NCBI RefSeq assembly: GCF_910592395.1
Contig: NC_088319.1
Coordinates: 248,001-312,000, forward strand
DNA: 64,000 nucleotides
Direction of reading: 5' to 3'
Source of the DNA: Lineus longissimus
Lineage: Eukaryota > Nemertea > Pilidiophora > Heteronemertea > Lineidae
The notes beneath the pieces were generated by a model. The model had not been told where the DNA came from. It did not search any database and saw only the letters and a program-made list of their open reading frames with translations. The first letter of the stretch is position 1. Each line of letters opens with the position of its first letter. This document shows, piece after piece, positions 1 through 12,424 of this stretch. A program made the translations under genes and the position numbers.

Positions 1-429
1 CTAACACCTGGAAGCTTGTTGTTTCCAAGTCAGAATGAAATTTGTGCTTTATGTAAACTGCGACAGTGGAGGCACCTGTTGGTGTGACTCGGAACCTGAC
101 CGGCCATGCTCATGCTTATAGCCTCCCTTTTATAAGGGAATATCTGCAAACTGTGTTGTTGTTGGGGGGGGGGGGGGGGGGGCATTTGACCTGCTCCTGT
201 TCCTTTTGGTGCCGTTGTCACCTAAATCCCACACCCAACTTGTCTTTTCTTAAACCCAACAGCCTCAAACACAGATAAAGAAACACTATATTTTTGTAAC
301 ATTTCTTACATTTAATATTTCTCACTTTGAAGTCGAGTATAACATAAAGTAGGAGTACTAGCAGCATATTTGATCATGCGTGTCCATCTACACAATAAAA
401 TACATTCCAAGCACTTCAACACTTTTGCC

Positions 430-570
430 TCACACAAAAGTGATACTTTTTCCATGGTTTTCAGCATCAAAAGTTACAATTTTTCCTTGGTTTTAGCAAG
501 TAAACTAAATTTTTCACATGGTTTTCAGGAACTTAATATACACTTTTTGCACAGTTTTCCGCAATAACAA
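430..570. repeat. Degenerate ~45-55 bp tandem repeat
   Basis: The pattern of a T-run, then TGGTTTTCAG-like sequence, then an A-rich tract recurs about four times (near 447, 483, 510 and 545) with considerable divergence. It looks like an old minisatellite. It has no coding value that I can see. Confidence 0.4.
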
Positions 571-965
571 AAGTTAAAGAAAGAACAATCCCATCTTGCA
601 GTGACACAGAAGCACTTCATCTATCATATTACAAATGGCACATTTTCACAGGCATTTTATTCACACTTTGAATGTCATGAGGTTCAAGAGCATACTCGAA
701 ATCTGAGGGAGCTAGCAGCTCTTCATAAAACATACAGTCTACCAAATTTTCTTTTCATAAGTTTTTGGTTCATTGTAAATTCCAATTGACTGCCCCAAAA
801 TGGATGCCTGTTCGCGTCCTAAACCCACACTGAATGGTTAAGATTACAGTCTCAAGAGCCAGTGCTATTCTACAAGCTGTGATACACACAAATATAAACT
901 TTGTCCTTTGAAGTCTGAGAACAAAAATCTAATTCGATATATTAATTGTTATTGCACCTTCCCTC

Positions 966-1131
966 TTATTCCTTGGAGTAGAAAATCATCAGAGCAAGAA
1001 ACAGCAAAATCATAAATTTTTTGCGATTGAACAAATTTCCTGCTTTGAAAATCTTTGTTGTCATTTGACATCGAGAATTATCCGCGTTTATTGAGACTTT
1101 GATGCTGTTATGAGTTGGTTCCTTCAGAATC
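966..1131 (-). CDS. Possible terminal exon (AP4E1-like gene or other)
   Basis: On the minus strand a good polypyrimidine tract and AG (TTACTATTCAG) precede an open stretch of about 55 codons ending at a stop at 966-968. Only phase 1 stays open. The C-terminal third is hydrophobic. The residues do not clearly resemble the AP-4 epsilon ear domain, so the link to the gene starting at 11037 rests only on strand and position. It may be chance. Confidence 0.12.
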
Positions 1132-2767
1132 CTGAATAGTAATAAGAAAGAAAGGATTAATGCCAAACCACCAGTATGAAGAGCATCAATGTGAAAATGG
1201 TTATCTTCTAGTGCTCTTTCACCGACTGACAAGTAAAGAATACCCCTCATGTGTGGAGAGCTGTCTGGAGTGGAGAGCTTATTTGTGGGGACTCTGTGAC
1301 AAGTGCTCCAATAGTGAGTTCAGGCTGTTCGTTCACCACTTTAAAACAGACTCTAGGTAAACATATTCCCTCTTTCTCCAAATGAATGCAATGATTCCTG
1401 AGAGAAGATAGAAGTATTTTCACAAACCACCAGGGAGAGAAACATTGGAAAGGAAAGCCCAACCAGGAGGTTATACGATGCGAGATTGGAGAATGCTGAA
1501 AAAGAAAGCTCTTCAGTAGGCAGGAACAGATTGACCAACTACCTGAAATATACATGTAGATTGAAAAGCCCGGCTCCGCTTTGAAATCTTTAGCTTGCAT
1601 GAGGAGGCCAACAAGGCCTTGAGCTAACAAGATGCAAGCCAGCTGCATGCATAGTGGTGCAATGTATTGACAATGCTAAAAGTTCCCAATTTAGCAGAAA
1701 TGTGGCAGATGGACCATTTCAGAGCTGCACTGCGGTATACAATGGTGGCCAAGTATGGATTTGTCTAGTCACTGGCTGCTTTCTCAGTTCGTTGTCAAGT
1801 GATTTTGGATGCAAGGTTGAAGGAGCACAAAGCTTCATATGAAAAACCTGATGTAAATCAGCCGTTTTAAAACACCAGGTCAATAACCAAGGACAGAAAA
1901 TCTTGTGGACTGCTTAACACCAATCAAGGAAGACTGATGATAAGGAACTTGTGGAATCTTTACAGATTAGGAGGCATCAACCAACCATGAAGAGAGACAA
2001 AGGCTTCATGATCCATTCTGCATATGATCAACATGAAATGAACACTCACTTATATGGGATAAGTCACATTTCAAAAGACCTAATGTGACCATTGGCTGTG
2101 TATGTTGTTTCTTATGTGCTTTGAATGTGGGTCATTTCTTCACTTGATAACAAACTCAGAAAGCAGTTAGCAACATATTGACTTGAGAAAATCCATATAC
2201 CAGAAGTCCACAATAAGATACCAATAGACTAGGTAATTACGTGGTACCGTAGGGTGAAGCCAGACTATTGGAGGTTTTCAGTCCAAATAAGGCTATCAGT
2301 TGGGATGAGGAACTGCCCAGCTGAAGGGGGTGAGGTCCCGCCAAGCCATTCGAGCAGATTCTGTGGCTGGGTGAAGCCAGAAAGTTCCCACGCAAACAAT
2401 GACCGGTGAAGATAATGACGGAGACCTAAAAAACACCCTTTATATCTCCCACAACTCTACAGAATCTATCGTCATAGAAACCCAAATATTTACAATCCAA
2501 AACCTCAACAAAACATGGCTCACCTTACATCTTGCTGGTAAAAATGGCCGCTGCCAGACGCTTATTTTTAAGCTGACGGCCTGTTAAGTAGTTTGGTTCC
2601 ATTTGGGACCACTAGATGGTGTTTAAGTAAGAAGTTACATGTTAGCCTTATGAAGAAGATTAGTTTTCTACGCTACAATCAGCAATTCTTTCTACCAAAA
2701 CAAAACTCATGCAATGATTTGGTGGTTTGCAGTAGTTTCATTCAGTAGCAGTGTGTCACCCATGTAA

Positions 2768-3046
2768 ACAACCTTAATCTAGTCAGACTGAAGGACCAAC
2801 TCTTCCAATATCACTGGCTCTATCCATCCACTTGCTCACCTGTTTTGAGAGGCCACCAAACAACCTTAATCTAGTCAGACTGAAGGACCAACTCTTCCAA
2901 TATCACTGGCTCTATCCGTCCTCTTGCTCACCTGTTTTGAGAGGCCACCAAACAACCTTAATCTAGTCAGACTGAAGGACCAACTCTTCCAATATCACTG
3001 GCTCTATACGTCCTCTTGCTCACCTGTTTTGAGAGGCCACCAAATA
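2768..3046 (-). repeat. 92-bp tandem repeat spanning an exon/intron border (3 units)
   Basis: Three near-identical 92-bp units cover the last 22 bp of AP4E1-like exon 16, its 5' splice site and about 70 bp of intron. Donor-equivalent positions are 3024, 2932 and 2840. Each unit keeps the CAG|GTGAGC donor. 92 is not a multiple of three, and reading through the first donor meets an in-frame TGA after 18 codons, so the downstream donors would truncate the protein. Confidence 0.9.
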
Positions 3047-6000
3047 GAGCAGACGCAAGATCCTTTTTCTTCTGCTCATCTTCTGACAGAGCAGGGACGT
3101 CAAATGTCATCACACCATTGCTGTCGGATGCTGCACCCTAGAAACACAAATGGAATAATTCATTCAGAAATTAGGCCTTCTGGCAAAATGTACATTTCAT
3201 CTTCTTCAGCATTTGCTCTCTACTTGTAGTAGTCCTTCCCCCATGACGGGATGAGCGTTTCTACATTCTAAAACAGCTCAGCACCATTTGGGTATATTGG
3301 CCAAGTGACTCCGTTTTTGGCCAAAGGTAGAGTCCAGGGCAAGCTACTCATGTTGTACACATGGGGTCTTTTTCTTGGCCTGACATGGCAGAGACGTTCA
3401 GGTACGTCAGTGTTCTGGTGGAGGTCCGTGATTCGAACCCCCAGTCATGTGAGACTCTGGCCAGGTATCGTTGTCTTTCTTGTCTTACTCCACCCAGATG
3501 TATAAATGGCTATCTCTCCGATACTGATAAATACAGAACGGTTATGCTAGCTCAGCTGAAATCTCAGTTTGCTCTGAAAGAGGTGTCACACAGTACAGAA
3601 AGTCGGGGAACCTTGATAGCTCAACTGGTAGAGCACTGGACTGGCATCCAAAGGTCTGTGGTTCGAATCCAAGGCAACTTGATTTTTCTGTACCAATTTT
3701 ATTTTGATCTTTCTGAAGTTATGCAGCAGCTAAAACAAGTCGCAATGTATCCCACACTGCAATCGAGGTGTGCAGCTAGTGAACTTACCTCTAATTGATT
3801 CTCATCACTCCCTGAACCATCATCAGATCGTTTCATCTTGAGACTAGTGTCTGCTGCCCCCGGCCTGGCCACGCCCTCTGCTCCCCAGATCTTTGGCACA
3901 CTTTTCAACTTGAGAACCGGATCACTGCCAAAACAAGGATGAGTTGTAATATACAGTGATAAGCCAAAATCAGTGTACATGTTCACAAATACAATTTCCT
4001 CAACCATGTCAACTGCTCACCCATTTTGTTTTATCTCTGTGGAGTTGAAATGACAACTTTTCTCATCTAGTCGGAAAACAATTGACACTGTCCAACCCTA
4101 AAAACGAGAATGATAGTCTGTGCACCTAACAAACTCGCCCCAGTGCCGATATTAAGGAACGAAATCAGCGCCTCTTGTGTCAAGATTGTGCACCTACCTA
4201 AAGATGTCGCCACTACTTGGGCTGCCATGTGAACTAATTGATTGATCTTTGCTATAGATGGTTGAAGAGCCGCTGTACTGAGGACTTTCGTAGGGTTGGA
4301 AGGTGAGTTCGGTGTACACAGAGGGGGTGCCTGGAAAAAGGTAACATGGGTGAGACTTTAGGCACTCAAGTTATTTCAAAGGTGAAGAAGTCTTTATAAA
4401 AAAGAAATATCATGCCTTGCATCGCAAAATCTGTCAAGCAATGGGGAAGGGGGGGGGGGTTCAACTCACAGGAAGTGAAAATACTCTGCAGAAAACTTGC
4501 AAAATCTGTCAAGCCATACAACAGGTGTCACTCACAGGAGTGAAGGTCTTCATGCCTGGCTGTCACACAATGCAGATGAATTGACTGAAACACCTAAACA
4601 ATCCAAAAGACACAGAAAGCAGTTACTTCTGCTGCATCAAAAGATAAGAACTGTTTTCACCACCACAACGCACAGTATTCTCACACAACCAACCACCCCA
4701 ATGTCCAACGCTTTGTGATCCTTCAAAAATGTTCAGCAGTGAATTCGAAATAATACTCAATATGGGCCAATCTATCGAACCTGTTGGGAAATGATCAGCC
4801 TGATCAAAGATGATATGATTGGTTGATCAGCGCACGATCAGTAAACGCAATAGTTTTTCAAAGTGGAGAACTGATGTACTTCAAACTTTGAAATACTTGG
4901 TCGACTTTCGTCGTCGTCAAGTAGAGATACAGCAGAAAGTGAAACATACAGCCAACAAAAGCGTAGTGATAGCTCAACAGACTCACCGCCTAGTGGTGGA
5001 GTCCGCCAGAGCTGCACGCGTCTAAAGGCCGACGAAAGAAAAGTGAAAAATATCAAAATGTTGTGAAGTTTAACTATTAACCAAAAAATAGAGTGAACAC
5101 TATATGGAAAAATATCAGAATTTCAAGAAAGTTTATTAATTTACTATAGGAATAATGTACTCATATCAAATCAATAAAGTCAATCGTGAACACTATGAAA
5201 AAATACTAAGCTTAGAATACCAGGCGACTGTCTCAAGGAAATTGAGCCACTGAAAGTTTGTTTGAGTCTAGAAATGAACTTGAACTCACCTTGGGATTTC
5301 ATGAGAACTGGATGTCGCATACTCCTTGGTCTATACGGTGCTGCCCCCTTTTGTAGCTGGTCACAGACAAAGTCGTCCAGGAACGAAAGGGTGCCGTCAA
5401 TCTGCAAACAAAATGTCTAAAATGGAGAAATTCCCTTGTTTATGGTTTTGTGAAGCGCCATGAATTAGAGTTCCTACCGTCGTTGCTGGTCCATTCAAGA
5501 AAACAAATCTGGGTTCACCTAGTTCAGCGGGGATGTGAATGGGCCAGCAGATGATCACAGCAACGAGCAACGGCGGATTCATCGAAACAGGTGAAACGAG
5601 AGACAGCGTCTCGTCGAATATTTCTTACCTCATTTATTTTTTTCCTGCCATCACAAACACTTTTGAGGAGAGTATTTTGCATATTTAATCTTGACAATTC
5701 TTTTGTTCTCTGTAATAAAAGATGAGATTATAACAGCCTTATCGTTGTTTATCAAAGGATATCAATGTTTACAATGTACGAAACAGAACTCGAACAAATA
5801 AGGTCCCAGCAACAACAAAAATTAAATATTATTTTCCTTGAATTCAAAATATCTTCCAATTAGAAACTGGAAAACAACTGTATACATCACCAAAATTAAC
5901 AAAATAGCAAACTTTTGCATTTTTCGAGTGTAAGAGCTGAAGAGGCTTGAAAACTTGACGTCTTAAACCCATCTTTACCTGTCGTAACTCTGGCCTGCAC

Positions 6001-9000
6001 CTTTCACAACTTTCCAGAAGGCGCTCACATGAATAAGAATTCCTCTCAGATCTGGCTAACACTTTCATAATGGCACTAAGTATATAACTCTTGGTTTCTA
6101 TTGACGTCGAATCATGGAGGAAATTCTCCTCCAAGATTCTGAAGACATCGTTTGCGGAGTTGACAGTGGGGGAGTCCAAGTATTCACCAATCACCTGAAA
6201 ACATTGGATAAGCAATCTGAGAAAGGGGAGAATATCTTGGATTGTGATGGTCAACAACACCCATCCCAAAGATGATTAAAACAGAATTTGCCGTTTCCTT
6301 CAGGAATAGTGCCTAATAAGTAACTTCAAAATCTGGCTATTCTGTGAGCAGGCCTTCATTCCTGCGATGGCCCTGGCCAAGGTGGCAACTCAGCCCCCCC
6401 CCTAACTTAATGCCACAGCAATCTTGGTAGCCCTTCTTTCTTCGACTGTTGGATTGGTTCATAAGGGTTTCCAAGAATCAGTGAGCACAGAAGAGGTTCT
6501 AGTATGTGACATCAATGACCACCTACCCATGAAGCAACTCGAAGTAACGAGTCAGGAATTTCTTGATTTTTGATACAGTTCCACATAATCTTTGTCAACG
6601 ACTCAACATCTTTTATGCGTTCTTCTCCGTCTTTTTCGGTGATGGTGCGACTGATGACGGCCATGATGTTGGTGATCACATGGTCTGGGATGTTACTACT
6701 CGCGAGCAAGATGAGTGTATTCATCGTCTGTGTGTACCAGATCACGTCTGACGAATACCTGCAAGCGACATAGTGGACTGATCAGGAAAGGAATGCACCG
6801 TATGTGAATCAAGTGAAGATATTCTGGTTTGACGTAAAATCTCCATAGGCAATAATTTCAATCAAATACATGCATCATCAGACCTTTCAAACAAACAAAC
6901 GAAAAATATGAACATCACATTTTTCAAGAATTTTCATCGCAAATTCATAGTTTGATCCTCATGCACTGAGAATTTCAGAATTTTTAGATAAATTTAGAGT
7001 TTTCAAGTCAAAAGACTAAAATCGCCTTTTGCCAATGCTCCGTACCTGTCAGCAAGCTGCGTGATCTTGGTGACGATGTCCTCCCTTATATATGGATCAG
7101 ACGCCTGCTGCAGATTCTCCATTAGCTTCTGGCAGACGACCTTGAAATTATCACCGTTGGTCATCTTGTAGAGAATATCAAGGACCTTTTTCCGCACGCT
7201 CAGGTCGGGATGGTCGAGACATTCAATCACGATATCCTGATGTGGTACGGCATATGCTGGGTTGATCTGTACGATGACTCCTAGGGTTTTTAGACCTGTA
7301 ACAGACATCCGTCACATCTAGAAACAGAACCTGCGTAATGCTGCTTGCTTGCAGGGGTTTATGCAGCTTTTGAACAGGTAACAATTGAGTATCTGCCCAG
7401 TCTGCACTCTCAGATCAAACTCATCATGTCTCTTCACCGAGTCATCTCAAGGGAGGGAAAGTCAAAACAAGTGACTCAAGTTGCTCACTGATTTGCAGTC
7501 TTTGGGAAAACACAACAATTTGTATACAAAAAGAGAGTCGTAGACATATGTGCAAATGATTATTTGAACTGTATCTGGTCAGTTTTCACCAACAAATCAC
7601 AGCCTTCTCTCTCAATGTTAGCCTCACCTAGATATCTCAAGTTGATGTTCTTTGCCGTTATGAACTTGGTCACACATTTCACTGCAAGTTCCAGTAACGC
7701 CGGACTCGGATGAATGGCGGCTATTGTCTTCACACACTCATAGATAACACCTGCAATATCAAAATGATGATTTAATAAGTCTTCAAGGCAGAATATCTAT
7801 CCTGGATCACCTTATCAAAGGGGAGGCGTGACCACTAAACACAAAAAACACTGATCTGAGAACAAAGCCATCCCAGCTTTGCAAAGTTTGACAAAATGGA
7901 CGATTTTGTCCTCATCTGAAGGATACATACCTAGTCCCATTTTCACCGTGGCATCAATCTTCTGCAAGACCTCAGTAAGAACTGGGTAAAGCAATTGACT
8001 TGTTCTGCAAACGACAAAAGAAACAAATGGCTTGAAATACTTTTTGTTTTAAGTTTGCCTCCTTCCTGTTCATGGTACCTGGTGGTGGAATGGCTGAACT
8101 TCGTAGTCAAGTTATGGGGTCGGACTCTCTTGAATTTGATGTGACAGACGTCGTAAGGTCGGAAACAATAAAGGCCAACCCCATAAGTGGCCATTTTGTT
8201 TCTTATCACAGAACACCACAACTATGGCTTCTCTTCTGAAAGTGGCCATGTAGCCAAATCAGCCTTAGAAGTAACACTAGAAAAGGCTAGTACCTCTCAA
8301 TATATATCTGGTACTTTAAATATGAAGAGTGTCAACCATCTAGTTATAAGGCTTTTGTTGACACAGAACTTCTGAACACAGATGCCGCCTTACCCAGGGT
8401 CATTTTCTCCAAGCTTTGCCATGCACTGAAGGAGCTGGATCTGCAACCAAGGTGCTGGAATGTTGTTGTATTCAAACTCGGTCGGGAACGTCCGTGAAAT
8501 GATCTGCTGCAGAATATACACAAGGCTTTTCGTGATGTCTTTGTACTTCTCCGGATTTTTCTGCAATGAGGGAAAAGGTAAACATCTTTTTCATTGTAGG
8601 TCAACACTGTCGACTGTATCAACGCATCCATTATGATTATTCAGTGTGTTGGTCTGTTGGGGAGTTCACCAGAGATTAGAGCCTCAGGGTAGCAGTGTGC
8701 CATCCTCTGAGGTGTGGAAATGTCCTCACGCTTTGAATACCAATCACCACTCCAACCCCCAGCTGTACGTCATACAGTAACTGAAGACAGATGCACCGGC
8801 CACCTATCACAGTACATTCCAAACCATCAGAACTGGCATTTCTTAGAGTCAATGAGAATGAGAAGGGATTATGAAATCAATCAGTCAACAGATGTACGAG
8901 TCACAACAACTAAAGGCCTATCTCTTACCAGTCTGGGACAGAGCAACTGGGTTATGACTATCAGATGGTTTAGAGAATGGAAGCCTACCTGTATGAGATC

Positions 9001-11037
9001 ACGATAAATGTGAAGAGCAGCCCACATTACTTCAGGACTCTTGTCACAGAGCGCTTTCTTAAACTTCTCCAGGCTGTGTTCGAGAAGACCGGGAGCTTTC
9101 CGATAGAAACTATGTAAACAGACAACCGACTTCTTTCGTATTGATGGCCTGAAAATAGCAAGTAACTGGTCAATTCTTCTTCTTGTCCATCATTCTAAAT
9201 CGCCTTGGATGCCATGTAGCACAGATTTGTTCTACACTGCACTTTGTTATGGCTGGAGCCGTTTTGCTGTCATGCTCTCCTAGCCATGGTGCCAGTTATA
9301 AGTAATCCTTGAAATAGTAACCCAATATGAACCTCCTGGCCCACTTCAATGCGTACATACTTTATGAACGGCCCTACCTTAGGTGACTGAGTCTTTCCTC
9401 AACTAAGGGCAGAATCGCAGGAATCATTTCTGTATCGATCAACTGGGATGCAGCAATCAGCCCGGCGCTGATTTCCAGTATGTTGGTACTCTGTATATCT
9501 CGCTGGATTGTGTTGACTAACATGATGCCCAGTTCGTTGCCTCCCTCGAGGAAGACGCCCGATGCTAGGTACCCTAGGGAAGGAAGGGAGCACTTCAAAC
9601 ACGATCTGTCTTGTTCGGGGTTTATTTGTAACTTATCGTAGGAAAGGCTTCAGCAAGGAAGGCAAAGACAGGCAAAAACCTGAAGACTCATGAGGAAGGA
9701 ACTCCACATCCCAGAAACTCAGAGGTGACAGAAGCTCATGTTTCAATGTGTCACATTAATGTCTCGACCAAGCGGGCTAACAAGGCAGAGTTTTCCTCAT
9801 TCTTACCAACTCTCTTCTGAAGCAGCACGCCTTGCTGTGCCAGCTTGACGGCATGAATGTAGGCGAAGGAGACATTGTGGCCCATCAGGTGGCAGTAGAT
9901 ACATCGAATCAGACAGTCACGGATGCCTGCCTGCAGCAAGAAAAAAGATGATTACATGAATTCATTACAAAAGATAATTTAGTTAAACAGGTTCAATTTT
10001 AACACTTGCCCTGTACAAATAACCTATGAGACAGTCAGATGGACAACCTACAGGTAAAGCTGCTGTCCTGAGGACAAGTGAAACCTATTGCCTCTCTTGC
10101 AAGCGTGCAGAAAAACCCTTAATATCGACCACTGCTTATAACTGACTAGTTAAGTTTATTAGTTTAGTATGAAAGTATTTTTGGAATCAAAGTCATTACA
10201 GATATCTCACCTATACCCACAGCACCCAAACTACACGCCTTTGACTTGAAAACAGGCAACAGTGAGAAAATATGAGTTTGATCAGCTAAATTTACTGCCA
10301 ACTGACATCTAGAGGCTGACTTATGCCAGGCTTTTCTTCCATTCCAAGTAATGCCACATCAGTATTGCCAATGTGGGATGGTGAAGAGAGAGGAGCTATG
10401 ATGAGGAGTTCGAGCAGAGCAATCTGACAAGACAGTAACGACTCACTGGAGAAGTAGGTTTGGCTAATTTCATTTTAAGTTGGGATGTTTCCCTTTTCAA
10501 AAGTTCGTCCACTTCCTGAAACAAGAGAAATAGATAACTGAATAAAACATGACAATAACGAGATCATTGTCTATCGCAATGTCAATGAATAATATGGAAT
10601 ATCCGTCTTGAGCTCTAAATGGATTTGTTCCCGTGAGTTAGGGAATTGTAAAATGGGAGCAGAATAGACGATGCGAAGAAGTTTTGTTTTGGCGCCAACC
10701 AGTCGTGCATTTCACCTTGCATCCTTGAATGAACTACAAAGTCAAAGGATCGCTGTCAATACGGACGCGGTGTCTCTGGCTCTAGGGCGTAGACATTGTC
10801 TGAACTCAGCTAAGGCATTCTGACATCTTCCAAGTGTGGGCATTTGATTTGTTTTGGCGTTCTTCGAATTCGTCAATCAACAAGGAGCCAGGGAGCTAAA
10901 TAACTCACATGCTGGGATCTGCATTTTCCAAGTGTGTCCACGAAAACAGCAAACTGGGGGGATTGAGGAACCTTAGCAGCAGGGCTGCTCAGGCTCCCAG
11001 CGATTGATGAAATGGTCTTTTCAACTATGTCAGACAT
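3024..11037 (-). CDS. AP4E1: AP-4 adaptor complex subunit epsilon (3' end not found)
   Basis: Large HEAT/ARM-repeat subunit of the AP-4 coat, which sorts cargo at the trans-Golgi network. Sixteen exons (minus): 11037-10909, 10515-10447, 9930-9807, 9573-9378, 9148-8989, 8560-8394, 8004-7931, 7750-7628, 7295-7046, 6758-6527, 6194-5979, 5709-5629, 5401-5290, 4330-4198, 3924-3789, 3137-3024. They join in phase to 772 codons. Family landmarks are the start MSDIVEKT, YIHAVKLAQQG, LASGVFLEGGNE, NNIPAPWLQIQLL, VIECLDHPD, WYTQTMNTL, LSFLDDFVCDQLQKGAAPY and VPKIWGAEG. The trunk (about 1-560) is followed by a hinge. Vertebrate orthologues are near 1,130 aa with a C-terminal ear. After exon 16 (DLASALFGGLSKQ) I could not find the ear, so the gene either ends differently or runs on leftwards. 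The start is exon 1's ATG, directly matching the family N-terminus. Confidence 0.93.
3395..3530 (+). mobile_element. Decayed tRNA-derived SINE
   Basis: A B-box-like GTGATTCGAACCCCC (near 3427) is followed by a segment ending in CCACCCAGATGTATAAATGG, a tail type common in invertebrate SINEs. The A-box side is eroded. It lies in intron 15 of the AP4E1-like gene. Confidence 0.55.
3605..3685 (+). mobile_element. tRNA-like SINE head
   Basis: It has an A-box (TAGCTCAACTGGTAGAGCA) and a B-box (GGTTCGAATCC) at tRNA spacing. The acceptor ends pair only as CCTTG/CAAGG and the anticodon stem is mismatched. A tRNA-derived SINE head or tRNA pseudogene is therefore more likely than a working tRNA. It lies in intron 15 of the AP4E1-like gene, antisense to it. 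Confidence 0.5.
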
Positions 11038-11230
11038 TCTTCATTACAATTAGATAAATTTGATGACAATAATGTTTTATTTTGTTGGGTAGATTTATCA
11101 TAAATTGAAACTATTATGCCAAATTAAGAAATTTTCATGTTTTGTTGACAGCTGGACAGTAGTCAGTCGTTTCGCTCCCTGACCTTTTCGCCCCCCGCCG
11201 TTTCGCTCAAATCGAAGCCGTTTCGCTCTA

Positions 11231-11318
11231 CGCCATCGCCATCTTCAGGACAAGATAGGAACTGAAAAGACCAAACGGTCTTTTCAGTTCCTACTGTGCC
11301 CTGAAGATGGCGATGGCG
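11231..11318. repeat. Hairpin repeat unit 1
   Basis: Long inverted repeat: arms run from CGCCATCGCCATCTTCAGG through AGGAACTGAAAAGACC to a tiny loop and back. It matches units at 11994 and 12118. Compared with them it lacks 16 bp just outside the right arm, and it is followed directly by the insertion at 11327. Confidence 0.9.
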
Positions 11319-11326
11319 TCATTTAA

Positions 11327-11984
11327 GGTCTCATTAGGGAGTTTTTTTTGTTATTCATCCTAAAATCATTGATTTCTCGGTCCTTACAGTACGTCAGCGT
11401 TGATTCAGCAGTTGTTTTGGCAAAGACATGTTTTTTTGGAGTTTCTGAAACCTAGAGCGCTACTCAATAGGCGACTAACAAGAAACTACGTATTTATACA
11501 GTTGTTGCTGACGTATGTGTACACTGAACTTGGGATGTGCGTCGGCCCCGTGTTGAAATGCCGTCCAGTGCCAACTGGTGCGTTTTTCGCTGATTTGTGT
11601 AAAATTCAACATATCTCAAAAGTTCAATGTTTGACCCTCGATTTTTTTGATTTTTGTGTAGCGTAAGCAACTGTCTTTCATGGGAGAATGGTTTCTGTAA
11701 GAATTATTCAGGAAGACATGTATAATAGTTGGGGTTTTTCGTGATTGTCCGGCCCAATTGGCAATATTGCCATTTGGGATGGTGAACATAGCTAGGAGCA
11801 AATGCGACGCTTATGATTTATTTAAAGAAATAAAATGCCCGATTTAACATCCTGCAGAATCAGGGGAATCGGGCGTTTCCAGTGATATACGACACAAATG
11901 GGTTGTCCTCATGCATTCACTTTGGAAACCCATTTTAAAATAGATGTTACGCCCTGTTAATGGGAAAAACTCCCTAATGAGACC
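11327..11984. mobile_element. 658-bp TIR element with TAA target duplication (PIF/Harbinger-type MITE)
   Basis: Perfect 20-bp terminal inverted repeats (GGTCTCATTAGGGAGTTTTT) start at 11327 and end at 11984. They are flanked by the direct repeat TAA (11324-11326 and 11985-11987). A 3-bp TWA duplication is typical of PIF/Harbinger elements. No transposase ORF is seen inside. The uninterrupted target (CATTTAAAGTTCTGAAC) survives in the next hairpin unit near 12105-12122, which proves the insertion borders. Confidence 0.85.
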
Positions 11985-11993
11985 TAAAGTTCT

Positions 11994-12093
11994 GAACTAC
12001 GCCATCGCCATCTTCAGGGCACAGTAGGAACTGAAAAGACCGTTTGGTCTTTTCAGTTCCTATCTTGCCCTGAAGATGGCGATGGCGTAGTTC
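11994..12093. repeat. Hairpin repeat unit 2
   Basis: A 100-bp near-perfect inverted repeat bounded by GAACTACGCC and GGCGTAGTTC. It starts 124 bp before unit 3, making a tandem array of hairpins. The arm pair would form a stem of nearly 50 bp in single-stranded DNA or RNA. Confidence 0.92.
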
Positions 12094-12117
12094 TTTCATG
12101 AAGTCATTTAAAGTTCT

Positions 12118-12217
12118 GAACTACGCCATCGCCATCTTCAGGGCACAGTAGGAACTGAAAAGATCGTTTGGTCTTTTCAGTTCCTCCTATGCCCTGAAGA
12201 TGGCGATGGCGTAGTTC
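12118..12217. repeat. Hairpin repeat unit 3
   Basis: Same structure as the unit at 11994, with a few substitutions (AGATCGTTTGGTCTTTT centre). Its upstream linker contains the empty target site matching the insertion at 11327-11984. Confidence 0.92.
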
Positions 12218-12424
12218 TTCCATGAAGTCCATGAGACTCCGATAACCAGCTCAAAGAGGGGGGGATTTGGGCCACGCAGATCTACGTGGTTCGGCGCTGA
12301 AGGTGTTAAGACAGTTCCCATATTGTCTCTGGGGTGATTGTGATACAGTAGAACCACCGATGTTTCACTTCCCATTCGGGAATGGTCCATGAATGAAGAC
12401 ACTTTTCTAGGTACACATTTTTTG

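Larger units (their letters stand above)
1..2760. other. 3' flank of the AP4E1-like gene, no secure gene
   Basis: I see no convincing coding exon here. The missing ear domain of the neighbouring minus-strand AP-4 epsilon gene would be expected in this stretch or further left, but no open frame reads clearly like it. The stretch holds a 19-bp G run (164-182), a degenerate repeat near 430-570, and ordinary AT-rich sequence. A plus-strand ORF at 2399-2587 has no recognisable features. Confidence 0.5.

Noticed and set aside
2399-2587. 62-codon plus ORF downstream of AP4E1
   Set aside because: No domain, no splice context, and length expected by chance in this region.
3605-3685. Functional tRNA gene
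   Set aside because: A and B boxes are present but the stems mispair, and it is one of several similar remnants, so a SINE origin fits better.
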